DNA from: Scenedesmus sp. ARA3
Taxonomy: Eukaryota; Chlorophyta; Chlorophyceae; Sphaeropleales; Scenedesmaceae
Length of the DNA stretch: 55,508 bases
Reading direction: 5' to 3'
NCBI GenBank assembly: GCA_004335835.1
Contig: RWJK01001733.1
Coordinates: 10,262 to 65,769, forward strand
This document shows, piece after piece, positions 46,801-55,508 of the stretch; position 1 is the stretch's first letter; the number at the start of each line of letters is the position of its first letter. A program made the position numbers and the translations under genes. The notes beneath the pieces were generated by a model, which saw only the letters and a list, made by a program, of their open reading frames with translations, was not told where the DNA came from and searched no databases.

Positions 46801-47222
46801 TGCTGCTGCGGCGGCGGCGGCTGCTGCTGCATTATCCACCTGCTCCTCGGCCGCCAGCAGGCACCAAGCAGCTGCAGCTTCCTTTACTCGCCAAGGAAAC
46901 CTTCCAAGCAGTGGTACAGACCAGCGCTGTTACACGTGACGGCTTGCCAGATTTAGATGCGGCCCTGCTGAAGCTCGCAGGAGCCCCGCAGCTAGCAGCT
47001 GGCGGTGTATCATGGTCTGTGAATGAGCGGCAGGCAGAGGCGCTGATTCGGGCACATGAGTCGTTGGGGGCTGTAGGGGAGAGCATAGCAGCTGATGTGC
47101 CGCTTGACTGCTGGACAGTTGACTTGAGGGCTGCGCTGCTGGCGCTGGGGGAGGTTAGTGGAGAGGGTGTGGGGGAGGAGGTGCTAGATGCTGTGTTCAG
47201 CAAGTTCTGTATCGGGAAGTGA
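42561..47222 (+). CDS. mnmE: tRNA uridine-5-carboxymethylaminomethyl modification GTPase MnmE (organellar)
   Basis: With MnmG, installs cmnm5-type modifications at wobble uridine 34 of tRNAs in mitochondria or chloroplast. Eight exons: 42561-42822, 43091-43176, 43887-44162, 44481-44685, 45324-45394, 45847-45964, 46216-46485 and 46861-47222, giving 549 residues in frame. The first 80 or so residues are extra to the bacterial protein and could be a transit peptide with linker. The family begins at DTIASLVTG and continues [29 protein letters not shown] and [23 protein letters not shown]-domain motifs: P-loop GRPNVGKS (305-312), GTTRD (331-335), DTAG (352-355) and NKSD (424-427). The C-terminus FCIGK carries the conserved Cys546. 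The intron after exon 5 has a GC donor (CAG/GCAAGT). The exon 8 acceptor is a tandem CAGCAG. The start codon is the first ATG of the open exon and is the least certain point. Confidence 0.9.
43226..43310 (+). repeat. 28-bp tandem duplication in MnmE intron 2
   Basis: gcagctgttgaccgtgcagc plus eight bases occurs twice in a row, with a third partial match. A CAG run follows at 43369-43410. Confidence 0.8.
43839..43886 (+). repeat. (CTG)15 run forming the 3' end of MnmE intron 2
   Basis: About 15 CTG units run directly into CTGCAG, the acceptor of exon 3 (start 43887). There is no other polypyrimidine tract. Confidence 0.93.
44343..44525 (+). repeat. Copy of MnmE exon 4 5' end in the preceding intron, offset 126 bp
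   Basis: The acceptor and exon start gccgagaacgtgctgcagct (44481) has a copy at 44355 with its own CAG acceptor. The copied frame would read [14 protein letters not shown] before losing similarity and reaching a stop. Confidence 0.93.
44561..44900 (+). repeat. Copy of MnmE exon 4 3' half with donor in the following intron, offset about 203 bp
   Basis: About 130 bp of exon 4 (44561-44690, [13 protein letters not shown] to VEDITG) recurs at about 44776-44905 with several substitutions and a frame-breaking deletion. The copy ends in an intact ACAG/GTGGC donor. This is the longest echo in the window. Confidence 0.92.
45441..45567 (+). repeat. 63-bp tandem duplication in MnmE intron 5
   Basis: The unit ttcatgcacctgatagcttg through agataagctgggaa occurs twice, offset 63 bp, with few differences. 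It is intronic and contains no exon sequence. Confidence 0.9.
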
Positions 47223-47683
47223 GGCAAGTGAGGCAAGTGAGGCGAGCAGGGGTGTTGAGCGGCTGTGGGGCATGTGGTGGTTACCCTGGCGCGCCGTGGT
47301 GGTCAGCTGTCATGTGTGTTTTCAAATGTTGACAATGTCTGTGGTGGGCAGCCGCTGCAGTGCCATGCAAGCAAGCAGCAACAGTATGCATGCTCTGTTT
47401 GTAGCCGCAGTCAACTGCCATGACCTCCGCATGCAGTTGTGGTGACCTTCACTTCTATCTGCTGGCGGTTTTGGTGGGTTGGGTTTTGCTCTGTAACAAC
47501 TGCTGCCTCTTAGACAAGGTGCCGCGTCACGCCCATGCTCGGTCCTTTTGACACATGCAGCTCCTCTTGAGCGTCGTTTGATTTGTTCTTGCACACTCTT
47601 CAGCCGCCTGCTTCGCTCGCAGTCTGCTGCTCAACATCTTCAGCTTTCTTGAGTCCTTTGATCTTTGATCGACAGCTGCAACC
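47223..47683. other. Short spacer between MnmE and eIF1A
   Basis: Contains a triple GCAAGTGAG-like repeat right after the MnmE stop (47222-47245), the candidate poly(A) signal, and a T/C-rich stretch upstream of eIF1A that should hold its promoter and leader. Confidence 0.5.
47492..47496 (+). terminator. Candidate polyadenylation signal TGTAA for MnmE
   Basis: TGTAA lies 270 nt after the MnmE stop and 188 nt before the eIF1A start, a fitting position between two same-strand genes. Confidence 0.4.
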
Positions 47684-48506
47684 ATGCCTAAGAACAAGGG
47701 AAAAGGAGGAAAGAACAGGCGTAGGGGAAAGAACGAGAACGAGGAGAAGCGCGAGCTGATCTTCAAGGAGGATGGCCAGGAGTATGCCCAGGTGCTGCGC
47801 ATGCTTGGCAACGGACGCTTGGAGGCGCAGTGCATTGATGGTGTGAAGCGGCTTTGTCACATCCGTGGCAAGATGCGCAAGAAGGTGTGGGTGAACCAGG
47901 GAGACATCGTCCTAGTGGGCCTGCGCGACTACCAGGACGCCAAGGGCGATGTGATCCTCAAGTACATGGCAGATGAGGCCCGCAGCTTGAAGCAGTATGG
48001 CGAGCTGCCGGAGAACATCCGTGTCAACGACACAGACGCAATGATGGAGGGCGATGAGAACGAGAACGCAGAGTACGTGGCTTGTCTGGTGCTGGTTGTG
48101 CAAGTCACAGCAACTTCAGTTCATTTACATGCTTCAGCGAGCCGCTGCACCCTCTGCATGGGCCGTGTGGGCTGGGTTGGGCAGTTCCACTGCTTGCTGC
48201 TGCTGCACAGCGGCTGCTGCTTGACAGCTGCCCTGATCACAGCCTGTGTCAGCCCATCAGTCGCACATAGGTTGCCAATTGTTTTATTCAGCATCATGGC
48301 AGCAGCGCAGCTGCAGGACAGGCTGTGCTTTTGCAGCATCCAGTGCAACACTGTTATGCCAATGCAACTGCAGCTGTCTCTGTCGTGCATGCGCGCGCAC
48401 CTGACACGCATGCAACGGTTGCTCACCCTGCTGCCACTGCTTCTTTGCTGCTGCTGCTGCTTTTTGCTGCAGGTTCTTCGACTTCGACGACATTGCAGAG
48501 ATTTAG
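47684..48506 (+). CDS. Eukaryotic translation initiation factor 1A
   Basis: eIF1A binds the ribosomal A site of the 40S subunit and promotes scanning and start-codon choice. Two exons, 47684-48072 and 48473-48506, joined in phase 2, give 140 residues, about the usual length. The basic N-terminal tail ([20 protein letters not shown]) is followed by the OB fold: [40 protein letters not shown] and [18 protein letters not shown]. An acidic C-terminal tail ends [10 protein letters not shown], as expected. The ATG has a good ACC context. The second exon is only 34 bases, carried after a 400-nt intron ending in CTG/T-rich sequence and CTGCAG. Codon use is cleaner and more GC-biased than in neighbours, as for a highly expressed gene. 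Confidence 0.97.
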
Positions 48507-50029
48507 GCCTGCTGCCTTTCAGCAGGTGGTGCTGCAGTTGGAGTCGATTTGCGTTTTTTCAGCAGCCGAGCAGCAGCTGCTGCTAGCAGCAGCAGCAACG
48601 GCCTAGCATATGGCGGAGCGGCAGCAGCAGGGTTCTATGCTGGAGCAGCAGCAGCAGGGGTATGCGTGCTGGCCCCTGCCATTGTTGCTTGGCAACAGCG
48701 CTGTCTGCACCTGCAGCTGCAGATGTGCGGCAGGGCAATCCAGCTGGTGGTGTGCAAGCAGGACTGCCATGCTTCTGCTGGTGGCTGCGTGTGTTACATG
48801 CTGGGCTGCTCGCGCAAGGCGCTATTTTGAGGGCAGCCAGATAAAGCACAGATGGCTAAGGAAGGCGCTGCAGCAGCAGCAGTTGCCAGCTCCCGGAGTT
48901 GTGCGCTGTGGCGCCTGCAGTCGCCCATGTGCTGTGTGCTTAGCTAGGTGTTTGCTTGTTGGTTTCCGTTGTGTCACTGTGCAGATAGGCGCGCAGTGCA
49001 GCTCTGAACAGATTGTGGTATCCCGCCGAGTTTGGGTGCAGGACAGCTGCTATCAAGAGCTAGCACGCCAACTGTAGATGATGTGCTATGTTACTTAAGC
49101 CGGGGCCGTGTGCTTACTGTAGATATGCGCAGCTGCTGCCTCCCCAGCCCTTTCGCTGCTATCTAAATTTGCTATGCGCTGGCAGCTGCCCTTGTTTGCT
49201 GCTCAGGCATGTGCATTTAGGTGTTGCAGCATGCTGCAAGGCAAGCTTTACCACAGCACTGTCTGTGTCAACACGCGCGTGCTTATCATGCACGGTGCAT
49301 TTGACAATATCGTGCCTAGCGCCTAGTGCCAAGTTGGTATCATGTTGCCTGCTGTCCCAGCAGCAGTTGTTGGTGCTGGCACTGCACTGGGTTAGGCCAT
49401 CCGACGTGTTGCCTTGACAGCTGATCTGTTGCCTTGGTATGCAGCCATTGCAGCAGCAGCTGGCTGTGCCTGCTTTATGCTTTGCTGTGCCACAGCAAAT
49501 GTCGGCGCTGGTAGCTGCGCTGGGTTGGGAAGTGTGTGTGCTTGTGTGCGTGATGCCAACTTGTGGCATCTCATTTGAGTGCCGAGGGTGAGTGTGATTG
49601 GACAGCGCAGGTTGCCTGCATGTTGGGATGCCAGCCATTGCTGGGATCTTTGCTGGTAACATTCCCAAATGGATCCAGGTGTGCTGTCAGCGTCACAAAG
49701 CTGGTTAGTGCAGCTGCGGCACAATGGGGGAAGGACAAAGTGCTGTCACAAACCTGCCAAGATTCTGCAAGCCAGCCAACAGAAAACCGCACAGCACTTC
49801 ATGCCAGTGCATGCTGTATGGTCACAAAACAAACGGTTGCTGGCAGGAGGAGTGTTCAACACAGTGCCTGCTGCAGTGGGAGCCACCATGACAGTGTGCA
49901 AGGGAATGATCACTGCGACGCAACAGCAGTACTGCCGTTGCTGCTGCCGCTGCCTGCTGCAGGCATGCTAGCAGTGCTGCAAGCAGAAAGCGTGTTACAA
50001 CCACCACAGTAGCTATCGTAAGCTACTGA
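48507..50029. other. Convergent 3' region between eIF1A and BBS9
   Basis: Expected to hold the two 3' untranslated regions. A plus-strand open frame from ATG 48610 (about 155 codons) is Cys/Gln/Leu-rich with no family features. I treat it as chance. No other gene is seen. Confidence 0.5.
49995..49999 (-). terminator. Candidate polyadenylation signal TGTAA for BBS9
   Basis: Minus-strand TGTAA lies 31 nt past the BBS9 stop. It would give a very short 3' untranslated region, so it is uncertain. Confidence 0.3.
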
Positions 50030-52024
50030 TCAGTGTGCCGCAACAGCAGCAGCGCTGCCGCCATTATTGCTGCTGCTGCCTGCCACCAGCCGCATGCCCT
50101 TTGACAGCCGCTCCAGCACCAGCGAGATGTGCTTCTTCAGCCGCGCTGTATCAGCAGCAGGCGCCAGTGGCGGCACTGCTGCTGCAGCGTCCTTGGCTGA
50201 GCGCGCCAGGGCGCTGCGTAGCAGGTGCGTCATGGCTGCCTCGGTGGTCTCCTCCCAGCTCACCTGCACACAACACAGCGGAACAGAAAATGCAGCAGAG
50301 TCCTTCAGCTGAGCAGGTGGCATGAGAGAACAGTGCAGCAGGTGCGTCATGGCTGCCGCGGAGGTCTCCTCCCAGCTCACCTGCAGGTGGCACACCAGCA
50401 AAGGGCAGCAGAGTCCAAAACCTGAGCAGGCAACATAAAAGAGCAGTGCAGCAGGTGCGTCATGGCTGCCGCGGAGGTCTCCTCCCAGCTGACCTGCAGG
50501 TGGCACAACACGGCACAGCAGCAGCGTTGAGACCCGGAGCTGCTGTGGCGCTGGCGCGGAAGCGCATCCACAAGTTCACCCTGTCAACGATGTTATTGGC
50601 CAAGGTGCTATGTTGGCCTGAGTTGTTGCACCAGCTCCCAGGCTCAATCAAAGCACCTTGTGCTGCAAACGTTCTACACGTGCTTGAGTCATATCCGGTG
50701 TCTGCACCTACCTCTGGCCCCTCCAGCACCACTGGGCTCAGGGCGCAGCGCATTTGTGCACGCACAACAGGCAACTGTGCAGCTGCTGCGTGTGTTGGCA
50801 AAACACAAACACACGACATCATGTGCTATGATGTGTGGTCAAGTATCTGCACCTACCTCTGGCCCTTCCAACACAACGGGGCTCAGGGCGCAGCACAGCA
50901 GCTCAAACTCCTCGGCAGCCAGCTTGAAGCGGAACCTGGTGAGCAGCAGCAGCAGCTGCACGCCGGCCCCCAGGGCCTGGCCAGCTGCCAGCAGCTCGGC
51001 CTGCAGCTGCTCCATCTGCACACACAGCAGCACATGCAGCAACATCACGTTGTGTAGTATACGGCGGGGGAGGTGATGAAGGTGATCAAGCGGCACTGCA
51101 GCGACAGCTGAGGCGTGGCACCAGTGGTATGGGCAGCTGCTGCTGAAGCTTGCATTGTCGTGGAAGAACTGCACAGTTATGCTGTCATGCCATGCCTCAT
51201 CGCTGTACATGATTGATTGTAGCTATCCTGAGGGCCAGGCTTTAGGGCGTTTGCAGCAACTGAGCGACAGCCGTTCTGCATCCGCAACTGCCCAGCAGGT
51301 CTGCCTGCAGCTGCCTGCCCATACAGCCTGACGACTGTGTGACGCAAGCCCCAGTGTGCTGTGGTGATGCCGCAATGACAGTGCACACGCATCGTGTTGC
51401 GCAAGCGCACGTGCTCACCTGTGTTGCCAGGTCCAGTATTTGGTCGTACGTCTCCTCCATGAGCACGTCCAACTGGTTCAGTGGCGCTGCATTGCGGTCC
51501 TGAGACCGTGTACAATTCGCAATCGCCAGTAGCAGCAACAGTAGCAGCAACAGCAGCAGCAGCAGCGACATCCATGTGCATGATGCGTGAAGTGGTTCAG
51601 CAGCGCGGCATTGCGGTCCTGTTAGGCCATGCGCAGCACAACCGCAGTAAGAACCGCAGCAACAGCAGCCATGAGCATCACAGTGACGCCAGCAGTGGCT
51701 AGTCCAGAGGCTGAAACGCTAGTGCCATGCAGCACACGCTGCTGATTGAAAAGGAGCACACAAGAGCAGACATGGTTGTTTCAGACCTGCTGCAATGTGT
51801 TTGTGCGCAGCATCAAGCTGCTGGGCGGTCCCACAGTGTCCTTATCTGTGTGTAAGATGTGACGCTGTGCATTGACTGTGCCTCACCTTGTATCGCACCA
51901 GCAGCCGCTTCTGCACGCTCCTGAACTGCACCTCGCGCTGCTCCAGCGCCTCATTGGCGGCGGCCAGCGCGGCGCGCAGCGCAAAGTGGCGGTCCACCAG
52001 CTCAAACACGTCCTGGCAGCAGCA

Positions 52025-52110
<86 letters not shown>

Positions 52111-53237
52111 CAGTCGATCCTCAGCTGGGCTGCTTGGCAGATCCTCAGGTACAGCCAGGGTCTAGCTCCAAACAACATCAGCAGCCCAGCAACCACTTCA
52201 CACTTAATACCACAGCCCACGCGGCGCCCACCTGCAGCGGCAGCGACTCCTCAAACGTGATGCTGAAAGGAGGCGGCTGCTGCTGCTGCTGCGCTGCAGC
52301 GGGCTTGGCCTCCGCAGCAGCAAAGTGTCCGGCCAGCCGACGTGACAACTCCTGCAGCACCAGCCACATTGCTGCAAAGCTGTCTGCCTGTAGCCGGTAT
52401 CGCCCCGCGTTCTTCGACACCAGGATTGTCACCTCCTGCCCGCCGCCAAAGTGGAAGCTCATCACGTTTGCGGCCTGCGAGCGGCTGAGTGCCTCGGCAT
52501 GCGCTGGATGCGCCTGCATTTGCAGATGTACCAAAACACGTGCAGCAAGTGTGCAGTGAGGAGGTGCAGCAGCAGGAGGAGCAGCAGCAGCAGCCCCAGG
52601 TTTGCAGCCTGGCAGCGGCTCAGCGCCTCGGCATGCGCTGGATGCGCCTGCGAGTGCAGATGCACCAAGCGGGTGCAGCAAGTGTGCAGTGAGGAGGTGC
52701 AGCAGCAGCGGCAGCAGCAGCCCAAGGTTTGCAGCCTGGCAGCGGCTCAGCGCCCCAGTATGCGCTGGATGCGCCTGCGAGTGCAGTTGTACCAAGTGGG
52801 TGCAGCAAGTGTGCAGTGAGGAGGTGCAGCAGCAGCGGCAGCAGAAGCTCCAGGTTTGCAGCCTGGCAGCGGCTCAGCGCCTCGGCATGCACTACATGCG
52901 CCTGCGTGCGGCAACGGCGCATATACACAACAATGGATGGTATCTATGATGACGGCGACTGTACACAGAGATTAAATGCAGCAGGGGTGCAGCGGGGCGG
53001 TGCAGCAGGTGCGATTGTGCAGTGCCACCACCATGATGCTGACCACGCCACGCAGGTAAAAGCGCAACTTTGATATGGCTCCTGAATTCGGCGGGTCTAT
53101 GCCGCTGGCACAGATGCTGCAGTGGCCGTGCGCACCTGCACCAGTATGTCACCAAACAGCGCCACCAGCTGCGCTGCGTCCCTGTTGGTGGCCACAGTGA
53201 CCTTGTACTCCGCAGACTTGACAGGAGGGATGACCTG

Positions 53238-53273
<36 letters not shown>

Positions 53274-55210
53274 GACTATCTGATCAGCACACAAGCACCG
53301 AACTGGTGTTGTAACCATTGGCACAATCAGTGGTGCCAGGCCAAGCACACTAGAGGTGCAACACACACATAATGTTGCTGCATGGCCTGGCTACAGGTCA
53401 CACAAGATTTGTGGCACAGCAACAATGATGGCATGCTGCACACCCCCAATGAACGTCTGCTGAATCGTACAGATGCTGCACTCACCTGGCAGAAGAGGAT
53501 CATGGGCAGCTGCAGCGCCAGCTGTGAGCACTGAAGCTGCTTGTCTGCTGACCTGTAGCACGCCACCACCTGCACAGGCAGAGCACAGCAGCGGCAACAA
53601 GATGACAGTTGCTGTTTTTTGCCGTCGCCGCACTCAGCTTGTAACTGGAGTCCACAGAAACAGCCTGTTGTTGATGCCTTCTTTCAGCTGAAGTTCCTGC
53701 TGCAAGCATCCCTGTTATTGTCAGCTCACACACGCCCACTGCCACTTAACACAGCAAGCACAGCCTGCAGAGAGCCACTCACCTCTGCAGTGTTGGCTGC
53801 CGGTATGCTGCTGCCTGCCGGCACCTGCAGCACCACCTGCACAGCCAGCGGCTCGCCTGGGCCCCTGCTGCTGCTGCTGCTGCTGGGTGGCAGCTCAGGC
53901 AGCAGCAGCTGCTGCTGCAGAGCCACCACAGGCGCTGGCACTTGGATGCTGATGCTCACATCCTGCAGTGGGCACAACACCTCCGACGGGTTACTAGGTG
54001 TAGAAGCACAGCTGACTGACACTGATGTGTTTTCCTTCCAAACACTCTGCAATCATCACAACCTTGCAGGGATGCAGCTGCACAGATATACAGGTCAGAT
54101 TTGCTGCCCAGGCTCCACGCCACGTGCAGAACCCAGTTCATCAGTTATTTAACACCAGTTGCTTTGACGCAAGCAATTTCAATCCAGCTGCCCTGACGCA
54201 CCTTCATACTTGACTTGGTTGTGTTGCTGAGCAGCAGCGTCACTGTCAGCTGCTTCACGCCAGCAGCTGCTGCACCCCCAGCAGCACCAAACCCTGCCAC
54301 ACCATCTGCATTCGAGCCTGGCGGCCCCTCTCCACCCTCTCTCACAATCCTGTCAGCATCATCCAGTCTGCTTGGCACCTGTGCCCTCAGCACCAGCTCC
54401 TTTGCTGCTGCTGCTGCTCCTTTCCCTGCTGCTGCTGCTGGTGCTGCTGCTGCTGGGTCCCACCCCGCGCCACCTGCTGCCTTGATTTGGGTCAGCAGTG
54501 CTTTTCGCTCTGCCTCCATTGCAGCGTAGTCCAGCTGCTTGGACTCTGCAAAGGATACTGACTGCTTGGGCGGCTCGCTGCCAAGGTGCAGCACTGACAG
54601 CTTGCCTGCAGCGAACCACCACCACCACCACCACCAGCAGCAGCAGCAGCAGCAGCAAGAAGCAACAGAGTGCATCACTGTGTGACAGCTGGTTTTACTC
54701 CGTCCCCTGGCAGCCGACTGAGCAGCAGTATGTCACCAGCATCAGAGTTGTAACACACGGCAGCATGCCAGCGCTGTACAAGCCCATGACGCAGATGTGG
54801 CTGGCTTGCGCCTGACGCTACACTTGATATGTATTTACACCGAGGTTTCACCCAAGCCCACCTACCTGTGTCATCCAGGGCCACGATCATGCCCTGCATG
54901 CCTTCCAAGGCTGCCACCCGCACTGCCACAGGCAGCATCTCCAACCGCGCAGCCCACGCTAGCTCCTGACCCCTGTACACCATCAACGCTTTATTATGCG
55001 TAGCAACAAGCAAATTCTCCGGCGGCCGCTGCTGCTGCTGTTGGTTAGGGTTTGCTGTTGCGCTGCTGCTGCTGCTGCTGTCGGGGCCAGCTGGGAAGGG
55101 CCAGCAGCAGGCCGGGTGGTAGTCCAGCCGGCGCTGCAGCAGCAGCTGGCCCCGCAGGTTGAGCACGAAGAAGGTGTGCTCAGCCAGCACCAGGATGTCG
55201 GCAGGCGCAT
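50030..55210 (-). CDS. BBS9: BBS9 (PTHB1), BBSome subunit, C-terminal part
   Basis: Subunit of the BBSome, the coat-like complex that carries membrane proteins in and out of cilia. Ten exons in the window: 55210-54866, 54605-54202, 53962-53783, 53569-53486, 53234-53136, 52474-52232, 52012-51887, 51499-51419, 51015-50857 and 50263-50030, giving 650 residues to the stop. The first exon here enters in phase 1, so more exons lie to the right. Recognised segments: DILVLAEHTFFVLNLRGQLL, RRLDYHPA and NLLVATHNKALMVYRGQELA (end of the beta-propeller); KLSVLHLGSEPP; the middle beta-rich region; VTILVSKNAGRYRLQADSF; DVFELVDRHFALRAAL, REVQFRSVQKRLLVRYK and DRNAAPLNQLDVLMEETYDQ (helical end); and a final TAAMTHLLRSAL-type helix. 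Ala/Gln and Ser inserts from CAG expansion interrupt it at 54400-54500 and 53880. The gene implies that the organism has, or recently had, cilia. Confidence 0.93.
50225..50500 (-). repeat. Three tandem copies of the BBS9 last-exon 5' end
   Basis: The acceptor plus exon start (50225-50270) recurs at offsets of 117 and 230 bp (about 50341-50390 and 50455-50503). All three keep CTGCAG followed by GTGAGC or GTCAGC and about 40 exon bases, so three competing acceptors line up in the same frame. Confidence 0.95.
50701..50905 (-). repeat. Copy of BBS9 penultimate-exon 3' end with donor, offset 145 bp
   Basis: The exon end encoding CALSPVVLEGPE and its donor (50846-50895) recurs at about 50701-50750 in the following intron. 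The donor GTAGGTGC is identical. Confidence 0.92.
51480..51625 (-). repeat. Copy of BBS9 exon 5' end (DRNAA exon), offset 119 bp
   Basis: The exon start at 51499 (gaccgcaatgcagcgccact in the sense strand) recurs at 51618 as gaccgcaatgccgcgctgct with its own ACAG acceptor, upstream in the intron. Confidence 0.92.
52016..52110 (-). repeat. (CTG)about 30 run against a BBS9 acceptor
   Basis: About 30 CAG units on the plus strand, with one early interruption. In the sense strand this is (CTG)n ending in GCCAG, the acceptor of the exon starting at 52012. It is the longest triplet run in the window. Confidence 0.97.
52475..52900 (-). repeat. Minisatellite of 127-134 bp units built on a BBS9 acceptor
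   Basis: Each unit begins (sense strand) like the true acceptor and exon start at 52474 (CAG, then GCYGCAAAC). Unit edges are at 52475, 52609, 52736 and 52863, so spacings are 134, 127 and 127. The copies share over 100 bp each, including GGATGCGCCTGCGAGTGCAG-like sequence. Confidence 0.92.
53243..53270 (-). repeat. (CTG)n run just before a BBS9 acceptor
   Basis: Nine CAG units on the plus strand, read as CTG in the transcript, end within eight bases of the CCACAG acceptor of the exon starting at 53234. Confidence 0.88.
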
Positions 55211-55318
55211 CTGCAGCAACAGACCCAGGAGTTTTTGGGTGAAGAAAGTATTGGTGTGATGAGCATCAACATGTGTTTTCAGCCAGCACCAGGATGTCGG
55301 CAGGCGCATCTGCAACAT
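55202..55318 (-). repeat. Copy of a BBS9 exon 5' end, offset 99 bp
   Basis: The acceptor and first 35 bases of the exon at 55210 (encoding DAPADILVLAE) recur at 55275-55314, with an intact TTGCAG acceptor. The copied frame then reaches a stop. Confidence 0.93.
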
Positions 55319-55440
55319 GTACAAAGCAAGCAACAGTCCCAGGATCTTCAAAAAGACGCAGCAGATATTGATTGCTTGTACAGAGAGCAATGACAGGTGG
55401 TTGCATGCAGGTGAAATGCAGGCTGCGCCACGTTGATCTA

Positions 55441-55508
55441 CATGATGTGGTGTGACACATCTGCACAGCCGTCACATGATGTGGTGTGACACATCTGCAC
55501 AGCCGTCA
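55441..55508. repeat. 34-bp direct repeat at the right edge, two copies
   Basis: catgatgtggtgtgacacat plus 14 bases occurs at 55441-55474 and again at 55475-55508, cut by the window end. It may extend beyond. It lies in a BBS9 intron. Confidence 0.92.

Noticed and set aside
48610..49077. 155-codon plus-strand frame after eIF1A, starting with ATG
   Set aside because: Begins with CAG-coded Gln and is Cys/Trp-rich without domain features. It lies in the expected 3' region of eIF1A.
1..55508. CRISPR array, integrated virus, transposon or tRNA gene
   Set aside because: Direct repeats here are minisatellites or exon echoes without spacers of fixed length. I saw no transposase, reverse transcriptase, integrase, capsid or tRNA cloverleaf. 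Short tRNA genes could have been missed by e­ye.

Overview
This window looks like nuclear DNA of a chlorophyte green alga, probably a chlorophycean that keeps cilia or recently did. It is intron-rich: GT-AG introns, with junctions that keep frame in every gene modelled. It is full of CAG/CTG triplet runs, and it carries eukaryotic genes (eIF1A, a cyclin, a START protein, the BBSome subunit BBS9) beside an organelle-type MnmE GTPase and a B12-dependent ribonucleotide reductase. The lineage is inferred from gene content and style only. The species is not determined.

Layout, left to right. (1) 1322-6982 and 9514-15925, both minus: two tandem paralogues encoding secreted proteins built from about 100-residue Big_9/cadherin-like repeats (five and eight copies), each behind a signal peptide. 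(2) 18073-24133, minus: an adenosylcobalamin-dependent (class II, monomeric RTPR-type) ribonucleoside-triphosphate reductase in 15 exons. (3) 25427-29466, minus: an alpha/beta hydrolase with an N-terminal membrane helix. (4) 31049-33784, minus: a START-like lipid-binding protein. (5) 34904-38032, plus: a cyclin with a long Gln/Trp/Tyr-rich tail, divergent from the START gene. (6) 38033-42560: 4.5 kb with no convincing gene. (7) 42561-47222, plus: the tRNA-modification GTPase MnmE. (8) 47684-48506, plus: translation initiation factor eIF1A. (9) 50030 to the right edge, minus: the C-terminal 650 residues of BBS9; its 5' part lies outside the window.

All exon junctions were placed by hand from splice consensus, reading frame and family similarity. 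For every complete gene the summed exon length is a multiple of three, which is a strong internal check. The genes are mostly unrelated housekeeping functions. The only functional cluster is the tandem Big_9 pair.

The most unusual feature is a genome-scale habit. At least 20 exon ends have one to three decayed copies lying about 120 bp away (usually 99-145 bp), mostly in the adjoining intron. Each copy carries a splice-site region plus 15-130 bp of exon. This occurs in all but one of the multi-exon genes with several introns and points to frequent tandem duplication of about 120 bp. It offers a possible route to decoy splice sites, alternative exon ends and new introns. A second habit is placement of (CTG)n runs directly against 3' splice sites. 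A third is the modular, phase-1 symmetric exon structure of the Big_9 genes, with extra phase-2 introns at three different positions inside the repeat.
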